In this document: positions 43,663 to 49,561 of the stretch, piece by piece
Layout of the letters: every line of letters starts with the position of its first letter
Numbering within the stretch: the stretch's first letter is position 1
DNA from: Priestia aryabhattai B8W22
GTDB lineage: Bacteria; Bacillota; Bacilli; Bacillales; Bacillaceae_H
Reading direction: 5' to 3'
Length of the DNA: 49,561 nt
Assembly (NCBI RefSeq): GCF_000956595.1
Contig: NZ_JYOO01000035.1
Location: 1 to 49,561 of the forward strand
Translations under genes and position numbers: made by a program
The notes under the pieces: generated by a model
What the model was told of the DNA's origin: nothing
What the model saw: the letters and a program-made list of their open reading frames with translations, nothing else
Databases searched by the model: none

Positions 43663-44337
43663 GTGAGTAAGAGAGAAGACAGACTAGATGGAATGACAGA
43701 TGGTGATTTAATTGATGATATAGATGATTATGTTAATTCATCTGGTGATTTTGATGAATATGAACTTGAAGAAGAGCTTAAATATAGGGGCTATTCCAAA
43801 AACAGTAGTGGAAAATATACCAAAGGCGGATACGACGATGAAGACGAGAATGAAGCTGAAGCAGAGAATTATTCTGCTAGTAATAACAATGAAAGTGATA
43901 AATCCGGCTGTGCCATACTAACTATTCCACTTGTTCTTCTTTTAATAGCCGCTATTGTGTATTTTTCACTGTTAGGTTTTGGCGCCGGTGTCTATTTTTC
44001 TATCGAATTTCAGATACCAATATATATGGCTTTTGCTGTGACCTTTATAGGAATATTTTTCTCGCAAGGTGCAAGTAAATTGGCTAATTTTTGTTTTGCT
44101 ATTGCAACAGCAGCATTGATTTCACGTATTTTTCCTTATTTTTTGCCAGAAGTTCATTCTCTGAGTGTTGAAGATTTTCAAGAGTGGTCCAAAATAACAC
44201 CGAAATCAACAGCATACCTATATACTCTTTATTATTTTTTAGCTATCACGATAATTCCTTTTATATGTATGAAGACATTTTCGAAAATAGTGAGAGCTCG
44301 TAATGGCATTGATCGCAACATAAATCGGGGAATGTAA
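43663..44337 (+). CDS. Membrane protein with acidic N-terminal domain
   Basis: Starting at GTG (43663, after GGAGGGAGG) the protein has 224 residues. The first 80 are cytoplasmic, acidic and Asn-rich (DGDLIDDIDDYVNSSGDFDE, ELKYRGYSKNSSGKYTKGG). Four or five membrane helices follow, including CAILTIPLVLLLIAAIVYF and YFLAITIIPFICMKTF. I do not recognise it. It lies just after the lipase cassette but beyond that cassette's terminator, so a link is not certain. Confidence 0.65.
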   Translation: MSKREDRLDGMTDGDLIDDIDDYVNSSGDFDEYELEEELKYRGYSKNSSGKYTKGGYDDEDENEAEAENYSASNNNESDKSGCAILTIPLVLLLIAAIVYFSLLGFGAGVYFSIEFQIPIYMAFAVTFIGIFFSQGASKLANFCFAIATAALISRIFPYFLPEVHSLSVEDFQEWSKITPKSTAYLYTLYYFLAITIIPFICMKTFSKIVRARNGIDRNINRGM

Positions 44338-44374
44338 AAAAAAGAGCAAACCAAAAGGTCTGCTCTTTTTCTTT
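44336..44374 (+). terminator. Terminator after the 43663 gene
   Basis: AAAAGAGCA pairs with TGCTCTTTT, with AACC/GGTC inside, and Ts follow. Confidence 0.8.
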
Positions 44375-44420
44375 ATATGTTGATACTTTTTAAGTCATTT
44401 TTAAACTTATTGAAACTATC

Positions 44421-44642
44421 CTACTTTAATAAGTCAGTTACGATCTTACCGGAATAATTTACTGGCGCTACCCCACTGTCAACGTCTGACTTTTTAATAC
44501 ATTTATATAAAGTAGGTTGTGTATTACTTAATGCTGTAAAAACATTAATATTGTGCTGAATACTATGTGATATAGGTGTACCACTGTCATCAAGACCCGT
44601 TTCAAAATGTTCATACTGATAACGACAAAGGCCTAAAACTGC
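44421..44642 (-). pseudogene. C-terminal gene fragment, unknown
   Basis: A 73-codon reverse frame (AVLGLCRYQYEHFETGLDDS, SIQHNINVFTALSNTQPTLY, APVNYSGKIVTDLLK, stop) reads like real protein but has no start codon or ribosome site and is cut off upstream by a stop next to a terminator. It is probably the end of a deleted gene. The family is not recognised. Confidence 0.45.
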
Positions 44643-44648
44643 TCACAT

Positions 44649-44688
44649 CAAAAAAGAATGCGTGATTAAACATCGCATTCCCTTTTTG
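44649..44688 (-). terminator. Terminator of the 44666 gene
   Basis: GGGAATGCG on the minus strand pairs with CGCATTC and a run of T follows; it overlaps the end of the coding frame. Confidence 0.7.
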
Positions 44689-44884
44689 TACGGCGTTTAG
44701 TATCTTTTCTGCCTTTTGCTATAAAAATAGCTGCTATAAGGCACCCAATTCCAGCTAAATGCATGATGTTATTACCTGTCGCCCCTAGACTGTTACTAGT
44801 CAAACCAACTAAAATACTACCAAGTATAATCAATAAAACAGTAAGTAGTACTAGATATTCAATTGCGAATGTATTGATCAACAT
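44666..44884 (-). CDS. Two-helix small membrane protein, unknown
   Basis: The 72-residue frame has two membrane helices (YLVLLTVLLIILGSILVGL and IMHLAGIGCLIAAIFIA) and a very basic tail (KGRKDTKRRTKRE). The ATG lacks a ribosome site, so the true start may differ or the gene may be a remnant. Its own terminator supports past or present transcription. Confidence 0.45.
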   Translation of the reverse strand: MLINTFAIEYLVLLTVLLIILGSILVGLTSNSLGATGNNIMHLAGIGCLIAAIFIAKGRKDTKRRTKRECDV

Positions 44885-45011
44885 CTAGTTAACCATAATA
44901 TTATTATGAAAATAATAGTGTGGATTCAAACGCTCATGGTACCATATTCTAATCGATTTATATGTTATCATACATAAATTGTTAAAAGTACATTTTTTCA
45001 CCTTTCACTAT

Positions 45012-45051
45012 CAAAAAAGCAGCCTCTTTACTAAGAGACTGCTTTTTTTAA
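45012..45051 (-). terminator. Terminator after the formate/nitrite transporter
   Basis: AAAAAAGCAGTCTCTT on the minus strand pairs with AAGAGGCTGCTTTTTT (one G-T mismatch) and Ts follow. Confidence 0.8.
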
Positions 45052-45070
45052 TGACAACTGATAAAATCGC

Positions 45071-45865
45071 TTAAGAAGCTTTTTTTAATTGTTCTTTTTG
45101 TTTCCGTTGATAAGAAGAAAAATAAATAAGACCTACAAATACAGCTCCTCCTATCATATTTCCAATAAAGGTAGGAACAATATTTGTCATAAAATCAATC
45201 CATGTAAAGTGACCTGCAAAAATGGCAGCGGGAATAATAAACATATTAGCTACAACGTGCTGAAAGCCAATCGCAACAAAAGCCATAATCGGAAACCAAA
45301 TACCAAGAATTTTACCCGTAACGTCGTCAGCGCCGTATGAAAGCCAAATAGCTAAACATACAAGCCAGTTACAGCCCACAGCAGAAATAAGCGTTTTAAA
45401 AAACGATTCATCAATTTTAGCTTGAGCAATTGCTACCGTTTTATCTAAAAAAGGACCCGTTTCTGTTAACCCGACAATGTGTCCAAAGAAATACGCAACA
45501 AATACGGCACCTAAAAAGTTAGCAAGCGTGACCCAAAACCAGTTATGAAGCAAGTGACGAAGCGAAATTTTTCTTGCATACAAGGCAATGGAAACAGACA
45601 TCATATTCCCCGTAATGAGCTCTGCTCCCCCAAGTACGACCAGCATAAGACCTACAGGAAAGACGGCCCCTCCTAAAAGATTCGATAAACTTCCCCATTC
45701 AGCTGGTAAATTACCAATGACGCGCACATCTAGTAAAAAAACAAGCGCAATAAACGCGCCTCCTAAAAACCCAAGCATAAGAATAGAAGAAAGGGATAAC
45801 TTGGTCTTTGAAACCCCCGCTTCTAAAGCGATGTTTAACATTTTATCCGGCTTGTGAAATGCCAT
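45071..45865 (-). CDS. Formate/nitrite transporter (FNT family)
   Basis: The 264-residue protein has six membrane helices and both FNT signatures: GGAELITGNMMSVSIALYAR and GFQHVVANMFIIPAAI, with half-helix loops typical of the pentameric FocA/NirC channels. It moves formate, nitrite or related small anions across the membrane. It is close in length to B. subtilis YrhG as I recall it. AAGGAGG precedes the ATG directly after a terminator-like hairpin in the leader, which suggests attenuation control. Confidence 0.92.
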   Translation of the reverse strand: MAFHKPDKMLNIALEAGVSKTKLSLSSILMLGFLGGAFIALVFLLDVRVIGNLPAEWGSLSNLLGGAVFPVGLMLVVLGGAELITGNMMSVSIALYARKISLRHLLHNWFWVTLANFLGAVFVAYFFGHIVGLTETGPFLDKTVAIAQAKIDESFFKTLISAVGCNWLVCLAIWLSYGADDVTGKILGIWFPIMAFVAIGFQHVVANMFIIPAAIFAGHFTWIDFMTNIVPTFIGNMIGGAVFVGLIYFSSYQRKQKEQLKKAS

Positions 45866-45882
45866 AAAACTCCTCCTTAATT

Positions 45883-45934
45883 AAAAAAGGCAGCACTCAA
45901 AAACACCTTTTACACAAGGTTTTTGAATGCTGCC
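45883..45934 (-). promoter_or_regulatory. Terminator hairpin in the transporter leader
   Basis: On the minus strand GGCAGCATTCAAAAACC pairs with GGTGTTTTTGAGTGCTGCC (G-T pairs), followed by six T and, within a few bases, AAGGAGG and the ATG. The distance between the T run and the ribosome site is too small to hold a promoter, so the transporter must be read through this terminator. It may also end the upstream DUF2294 transcript. Confidence 0.65.
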
Positions 45935-46053
45935 TAATAATCCTGCACTTTCTTTACAGTATATCAGTCATCATTATCTATAATAAAACTAAATAAAAAA
46001 CAAGCAGATCCTACTTCTCTCTCATTTAATTAAATTATGTATTTTACGTTGTT

Positions 46054-46383
46054 CTACTGAATATTAGTTTCAAACACAAATACGGAAACGGCGATATCTT
46101 CTTCCACTTTGATATCGGAAAATAAATAGCTCAGCTTAGCTCCTAACAAGTCTTCAAGTCCTTCTGGAGGAGATGAAGCATAAAGGTTTTGAATAAGCTT
46201 CGTTCTTGCCATATGTACCGTCTCTTTACCTTCGGTTGTTCTCGCGATAAATTGTTCAGCTGGCGTTAAGTTGCCGTACAAAGTTGAAATAGCCATGTTT
46301 TGAACGAATACAGTATGAATTCGTTCTGGACCTTTTCCAAAAAGTTTTTTGTCGCAGCTTTCGGATAATATCATTAAAATCAT
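46054..46383 (-). CDS. DUF2294 family protein
   Basis: The 109-codon frame matches DUF2294 from about residue 15: FGKGPERIHTVFVQNMAIST, NLTPAEQFIARTTEGKETVH and a C-terminal LFSDIKVEEDIAVSVFVFE. Family members are about 115-125 residues; the function is unknown. The ATG at 46383 has no ribosome site, whereas GGAGG followed by GTG lies about 20-30 bases upstream in another frame next to a seven-A run, so the 5' end may carry a frameshift. It may be co-transcribed with the transporter through the leader terminator. Confidence 0.7.
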   Translation of the reverse strand: MILMILSESCDKKLFGKGPERIHTVFVQNMAISTLYGNLTPAEQFIARTTEGKETVHMARTKLIQNLYASSPPEGLEDLLGAKLSYLFSDIKVEEDIAVSVFVFETNIQ

Positions 46384-46549
46384 GTATTTTTTTAGTACAC
46401 CGGTGTATGCCTCCGCTTATCTCGAGTATGTCTATCCTGCTCATTCAAGTGTTCAACTAAGAATAAGTTACATTATACATGACGACGTTTACATTGTATA
46501 CAATGTATCTGTTTTATCATCATTAATCCAAACGATTGCAAAACTTTTA

Positions 46550-46588
46550 CGAAATAAAAAAAATACCTTCACTCATTGAAGTGAAGGA
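46550..46588 (-). terminator. Terminator of the 46797 transcript
   Basis: CCTTCACT pairs with AGTGAAGG over a six-base loop, and on the minus strand eight Ts follow after a short gap. Confidence 0.75.
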
Positions 46589-46606
46589 TTACCTTTATAT
46601 CTCTAC

Positions 46607-46800
46607 TTAAAGGTTACAAATGAATTCTTAGTTATCAAAGAAATAACTAAGAACTTTGACAAGATAGCATGTCAAAATAGTCAAGTGGTATGTTTGTACC
46701 AGTAGTTAATGCTATCACGTCAAAGTTATAGAATCCACTTAGTTTACTTTCATAATACTTTATTTAATTTAAATATTCTTTTTGGATAGGTAACCTTTAA
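46607..46800. repeat. 195-base inverted-repeat element with nested stems
   Basis: TTAAAGGTTAC (46607-46617) and its exact complement GTAACCTTTAA (46790-46800) enclose the element. Inside are a perfect 11-bp hairpin (TTCTTAGTTAT at 46625-46635 with 46643-46653) and a 17-base stem with two mismatches (46654-46670 with 46709-46725) that carries a smaller hairpin TGGTA/TACCA. It runs from the stop codon of the 46797 gene to near its terminator. It could be a structured 3' UTR or a MITE-like insertion. Confidence 0.6.
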
Positions 46801-46988
46801 TCTTCATCACGATCTGCTCTAAATTCATCATCAGATAATGAATTTAGTTGATGGCTAAGCTTTTCGTAGTTATCTTGTTTTTGGTTTTGTTGTACATCAT
46901 TAGATATAGAAGCTTCGCTAGAAACAGTAGATTTTTTTCTAGTCTCTTCGCCTCCGCTAACTCCAAACCCAACATTGTTATCTGTCAT
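46797..46988 (-). CDS. Small hydrophilic 63-residue protein
   Basis: From the ATG at 46988 (AGAGGTG upstream) the product starts MTDNNVGFGVSGGEETRKKS and ends SLSDDEFRADRDED. It is polar, Ser/Gln/Asn-rich and probably unfolded, like several small spore- or stress-linked Bacillus proteins, but I cannot assign a family. Its stop codon lies inside the outer arm of the adjacent inverted-repeat element. Confidence 0.55.
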   Translation of the reverse strand: MTDNNVGFGVSGGEETRKKSTVSSEASISNDVQQNQKQDNYEKLSHQLNSLSDDEFRADRDED

Positions 46989-47106
46989 CGGATTCACCTC
47001 TTTAACTGTTATTATGGAGAATTGCTCTAAAAAAATAACAGGAAACAAAAGGAATTCCCACTTAGCTAATAGCGGTCCACGCTTCCTTACTTAAACCAAA
47101 TCGTAT

Positions 47107-47298
47107 TTAGATAAGAAAATGACCTGCTTTAACTCCATAGGCAATACCAACAAAAAAACTTGCTATACCTAGCGTTTGACTTTTACATACATACTTTATA
47201 GTTAAGCCTGGAATCAGACCCCATATAATGATGAAAATAGCGAACGATACTATAATAGAAGACCATGCATCTTGCCCTGATATACTTATACCTTGCAT
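47107..47298 (-). CDS. Two-helix small membrane protein
   Basis: The 63-residue protein (MQGISISGQDAWSSIIVSFA then IFIIIWGLIPGLTIKYV and LGIASFFVGIAYGVKAGHFL) has two membrane helices. AAAGGAG precedes the ATG. The family is unknown. Confidence 0.6.
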   Translation of the reverse strand: MQGISISGQDAWSSIIVSFAIFIIIWGLIPGLTIKYVCKSQTLGIASFFVGIAYGVKAGHFLI

Positions 47299-47399
47299 AA
47301 ACGTTTCTCCTTTCAGTACTTATATCGGGAGAACATAAATTTTTTATAGTATCTTATAATACGAACTAAAAAATTCAAGTGACCTGTCCATATATGCTT

Positions 47400-47963
47400 T
47401 TACAGCGAATGGTGGCGTTCAAGCTCGATTGTTTTTGGTTTTTGCCATATTAATACCCCTGCCGCTACGTACATAAACGAAGTGATGTAAAAAAGGCTTC
47501 CGATTGTAAGAAAATCAATGATATACCCTGTTGCAATAACGGCTAAAGCTGCCCATATAGAGGTCCATAAATGATAGTGTCCTATTTGTTTTCCCGTATG
47601 AGCACGATCTGTCTGCCTAGATAACGCTATTTTTTCTGCTGTTTTTTGAAGAGCTCCAAGCAGTCCCATTATAACTTGAATGATATACACCTGCGTGATA
47701 GTGGTTAGAACCGGAATCACAAGCATAACAACTGCCATCCCAAACGTATATAAAAGAAGCAAGCGCTTTTCTCCTACTCTGTCACTCCATGAACCGATTA
47801 AAGGGTGACTTAAAGCTGCGGTTAAAGCGAAAATTCCGTAAGCTAACCCAAATTGTGAATAACTATCGCCAAGATTTCGAAGCAGTAAAAGGTAAAAAGG
47901 AAAAACAATACTGCTTGCGGTAATCATTAGGCTTTGTGAATGTAAGAGTTGTTTGTACGTCAT
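47400..47963 (-). CDS. Half-size MFS transporter
   Basis: The 187-residue protein has about six membrane helices with MFS features: FGLAYGIFALTAALSHPLIG, then SWSDRVGEKRLLLLYTFGM, the conserved loop 2-3 motif. Full MFS proteins have 12 helices and about 400 residues, so this is half-size; it may work as a dimer or be truncated. Its start overlaps the FAD oxidase stop by 4 bp (ATGA) with AAGGAG upstream, so the two are one translationally coupled operon. Confidence 0.75.
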   Translation of the reverse strand: MTYKQLLHSQSLMITASSIVFPFYLLLLRNLGDSYSQFGLAYGIFALTAALSHPLIGSWSDRVGEKRLLLLYTFGMAVVMLVIPVLTTITQVYIIQVIMGLLGALQKTAEKIALSRQTDRAHTGKQIGHYHLWTSIWAALAVIATGYIIDFLTIGSLFYITSFMYVAAGVLIWQKPKTIELERHHSL

Positions 47964-49396
47964 TTTCCATACTCCTTATAAAATAAATTAACGAATGTTT
48001 CGTTCCGATCATATTTTCTTTTTAAATTAAAAAAGGCATTTGTATGAGGGTAAGCCTCTTCTAACTGCTTCTTGCTTGGGTAGCCGTAATAAGGCAGGTA
48101 ATAGCTTCCCTGATGCTGCAGCGTCACATCCACCATTTTTCTGACAACTCTTTGTGTATCAGAGATGCCTTGATGGTCTTTTTTCTGGTTAATAAGTAAA
48201 ACGAGAGCAAACATATCGTCTTTTGCATAAGACATGACTGCTTTATTGTCTTTTTCTACATAGCGAACGGTAATGTTCAGTAAATTTAATTTCTCTGTTG
48301 ATAAAATTTTGCGTAAATCATCGATGTAAGAAGCAAATTCATCAACCGGAACGAAGTATTCCTGTAAAACTTCCGTCCGGCTAGCACTTTCGTATTCCAT
48401 AAAATCACTTTCAGAACGCATAACATTATTTCTTGTTTCAAGCCGTCCATTTTGTTTTAAGAAATATGCCTTTTGTGTTTCCCACAGCATATCTTTTCCC
48501 CAGTTGCTGTACCGAGACAGTCCTAGCATAAATTTAGGAAGCGCCACTATTTTTTCTGTTTTGAGCGGTTCGTTTACAGTAGAAGTATTTTGAGAAGATA
48601 AACGGTAGTTTGTGACGTACATATCTGTTAGCAATTGATTAGGAGAAACAGAAATACGCGCCATATGCATACGAACGTCAGGGTTCTGCTGTACGTAGTT
48701 TTTAAAATACGCTGTATACTGTCTATAATCTAAGCGGATAATTTCATCTTCGTACCATTCATCATCCGTTAAACGAAGCGTCACATCTAAAATGACTCCA
48801 AACAACCCGTAACCTCCGTTTACTAAAGAAAACAGCTCAGGGTGTTTCGTCCGGCTAATTTCGATAATAGATCCGTCCGCCTGCAGGAGACGTATAGATT
48901 TGACCGTATCCATTAAAGAACCGTATCGAATATCTCTGCCGTGTACGTTCACGCTGATAGAACCTCCAACGGTAAAAATATTTTGTGACTGCATAACTTT
49001 AAGAGCAAGACCGTCTTTATGTATATATTGCTGAATATCGTTCCACGTCGTCCCGCTTTGAACCGTAATTTCTTTTTGACGGGGCTTGTAATCTATAATT
49101 TTATTGTACTGCTTCATATCAAGTAAAATAGCATTCGGATAGTACGTCTGCCCTCCTTGGCTGTGCTGCATGCCTGAAATTGCTATTTTTTCATGATGCT
49201 GTGAAGCGGTTTTCACCCAATTTTTCAGCTGTTTTTCAGTAGTTCCATGTTTTATTTCTTTGACTTTTGTAGGAAGAAGCTGAGCAACATCTTCCGTTAC
49301 AGGACGGCTTTGCTGCTGTTTATAAACATGATAGGAGGCATATGAACCGACTAGATAAAAAGATAAAAAAATTCCTAACAACACGTTTTTCTTCAT
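47960..49396 (-). CDS. Membrane-anchored FAD-dependent oxidoreductase
   Basis: The 478-residue protein has one N-terminal anchor (LLGIFLSFYLVGSYASYHV) and a PCMH-type FAD domain: KIAISGMQHSQGGQTYYPNA, ITVQSGTTWNDIQQYIHKDG, FTVGGSISVNVHGRD and NGGYGLFGVILDVTLRL. The C-terminal half is a substrate domain ending NLFYKEYGK. It resembles the family of DprE1 and sterol/sugar oxidases; the substrate is unknown. The active part may face outside, since it follows a single anchor. It is the first gene of an operon with the MFS gene, behind a double operator. GGAG lies 13 bases before the ATG. Confidence 0.82.
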   Translation of the reverse strand: MKKNVLLGIFLSFYLVGSYASYHVYKQQQSRPVTEDVAQLLPTKVKEIKHGTTEKQLKNWVKTASQHHEKIAISGMQHSQGGQTYYPNAILLDMKQYNKIIDYKPRQKEITVQSGTTWNDIQQYIHKDGLALKVMQSQNIFTVGGSISVNVHGRDIRYGSLMDTVKSIRLLQADGSIIEISRTKHPELFSLVNGGYGLFGVILDVTLRLTDDEWYEDEIIRLDYRQYTAYFKNYVQQNPDVRMHMARISVSPNQLLTDMYVTNYRLSSQNTSTVNEPLKTEKIVALPKFMLGLSRYSNWGKDMLWETQKAYFLKQNGRLETRNNVMRSESDFMEYESASRTEVLQEYFVPVDEFASYIDDLRKILSTEKLNLLNITVRYVEKDNKAVMSYAKDDMFALVLLINQKKDHQGISDTQRVVRKMVDVTLQHQGSYYLPYYGYPSKKQLEEAYPHTNAFFNLKRKYDRNETFVNLFYKEYGK

Positions 49397-49431
49397 CGCA
49401 AACTGTAAGCTCCTTTCTTTATTTCTGTGAA

Positions 49432-49497
49432 ATTATACCATATCAAAAGTGAAATAACACTAATATAGTGTAAAATTACACTATATTAGTGTTATTT
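49432..49497 (-). promoter_or_regulatory. Promoter with double palindromic operator
   Basis: TATAAT on the minus strand is at 49432-49437. Upstream, 49452-49473 and 49476-49497 form a perfect 22-bp inverted repeat with a two-base gap. Each arm holds its own palindrome, ACACTA-ATA-TAGTGT and ACACTA-TAT-TAGTGT, giving two tandem sites close to the -35 region. This fits a dimeric repressor such as TetR or MarR, probably encoded outside the window. Confidence 0.65.
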
Positions 49498-49561
49498 TGA
49501 GAAAATATATAAAAAAACTTGTAATTAAATGGATGTTAACCTTGTTGAAACAAAAAAAGAA

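Noticed and set aside
46256-46444. 62-codon reverse frame overlapping DUF2294
   Set aside because: It has no family pattern; only its 5' portion next to an A run might be relevant as part of a frameshifted DUF2294 start.

Overview
The window reads as a chromosomal stretch of a low-GC, endospore-forming Bacillaceae; gene content fits Priestia (Bacillus) megaterium best. Supporting signs are strong AGGAGG-type ribosome sites with ATG/GTG/TTG starts, tightly packed U-tailed terminators, a spore-coat transglutaminase (tgl) with catalytic Cys at position 116, the neighbours yhfK and lcfB as in Bacillus subtilis, and a glutamate decarboxylase. The species name is inference from gene content. No rRNA, tRNA, CRISPR array or transposase was seen.

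Layout. 0.1-9.8 kb is mostly metabolic: a DMT exporter divergent from a MocR-type regulator, two genes of unknown role (one DUF2971), a ChaB-family protein, an alkylsulfatase, a sigma-54-type glutamate dehydrogenase and a nitroreductase under a Fur-like box. 9.8-14.0 kb is accessory: unknown proteins, small membrane proteins and an FtsX permease remnant. 14.1-26.7 kb is core-like: tgl, DinB, DUF378, a B12-binding-type protein, fabZ, a NUDIX hydrolase, yhfK/lcfB, MarR, VanW and a second acyl-CoA synthetase.

26.8-34 kb is an accessory, partly decayed island. It holds a leucine-rich-repeat remnant, a plasmid-type actin/DNA-adaptor partition pair with 11-bp repeats, two orphan immunity-type genes (DUF2314-DUF2185 and WapI), a secreted PPC/Ig-like protein and broken gene fragments. 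33.9-39.1 kb has two lipoproteins, glutamate decarboxylase (5' frameshift) and a LURP-one-like protein.

39.1-44.9 kb is the most interesting part. It has a secreted protein with a very acidic pro-region and a cationic C-terminus next to a small two-helix membrane protein (toxin/immunity candidate), an odd methyltransferase, and a cassette resembling the type VII secretion lipase TslA: a small lipoprotein, an N-terminal lipase fused to a C-terminal helical domain, and a small WXG-like partner overlapping by 4 bp. Near-identical terminator modules follow the first system and the second.

45.0-49.6 kb holds a formate/nitrite transporter whose leader contains a full intrinsic terminator just before its ribosome site, a DUF2294 gene, a 195-base structured region, small proteins, and a membrane-anchored FAD oxidase overlapping a half-size MFS gene behind a double palindromic operator.

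All assignments come from reading the sequence and recalled family knowledge; no database search was run.
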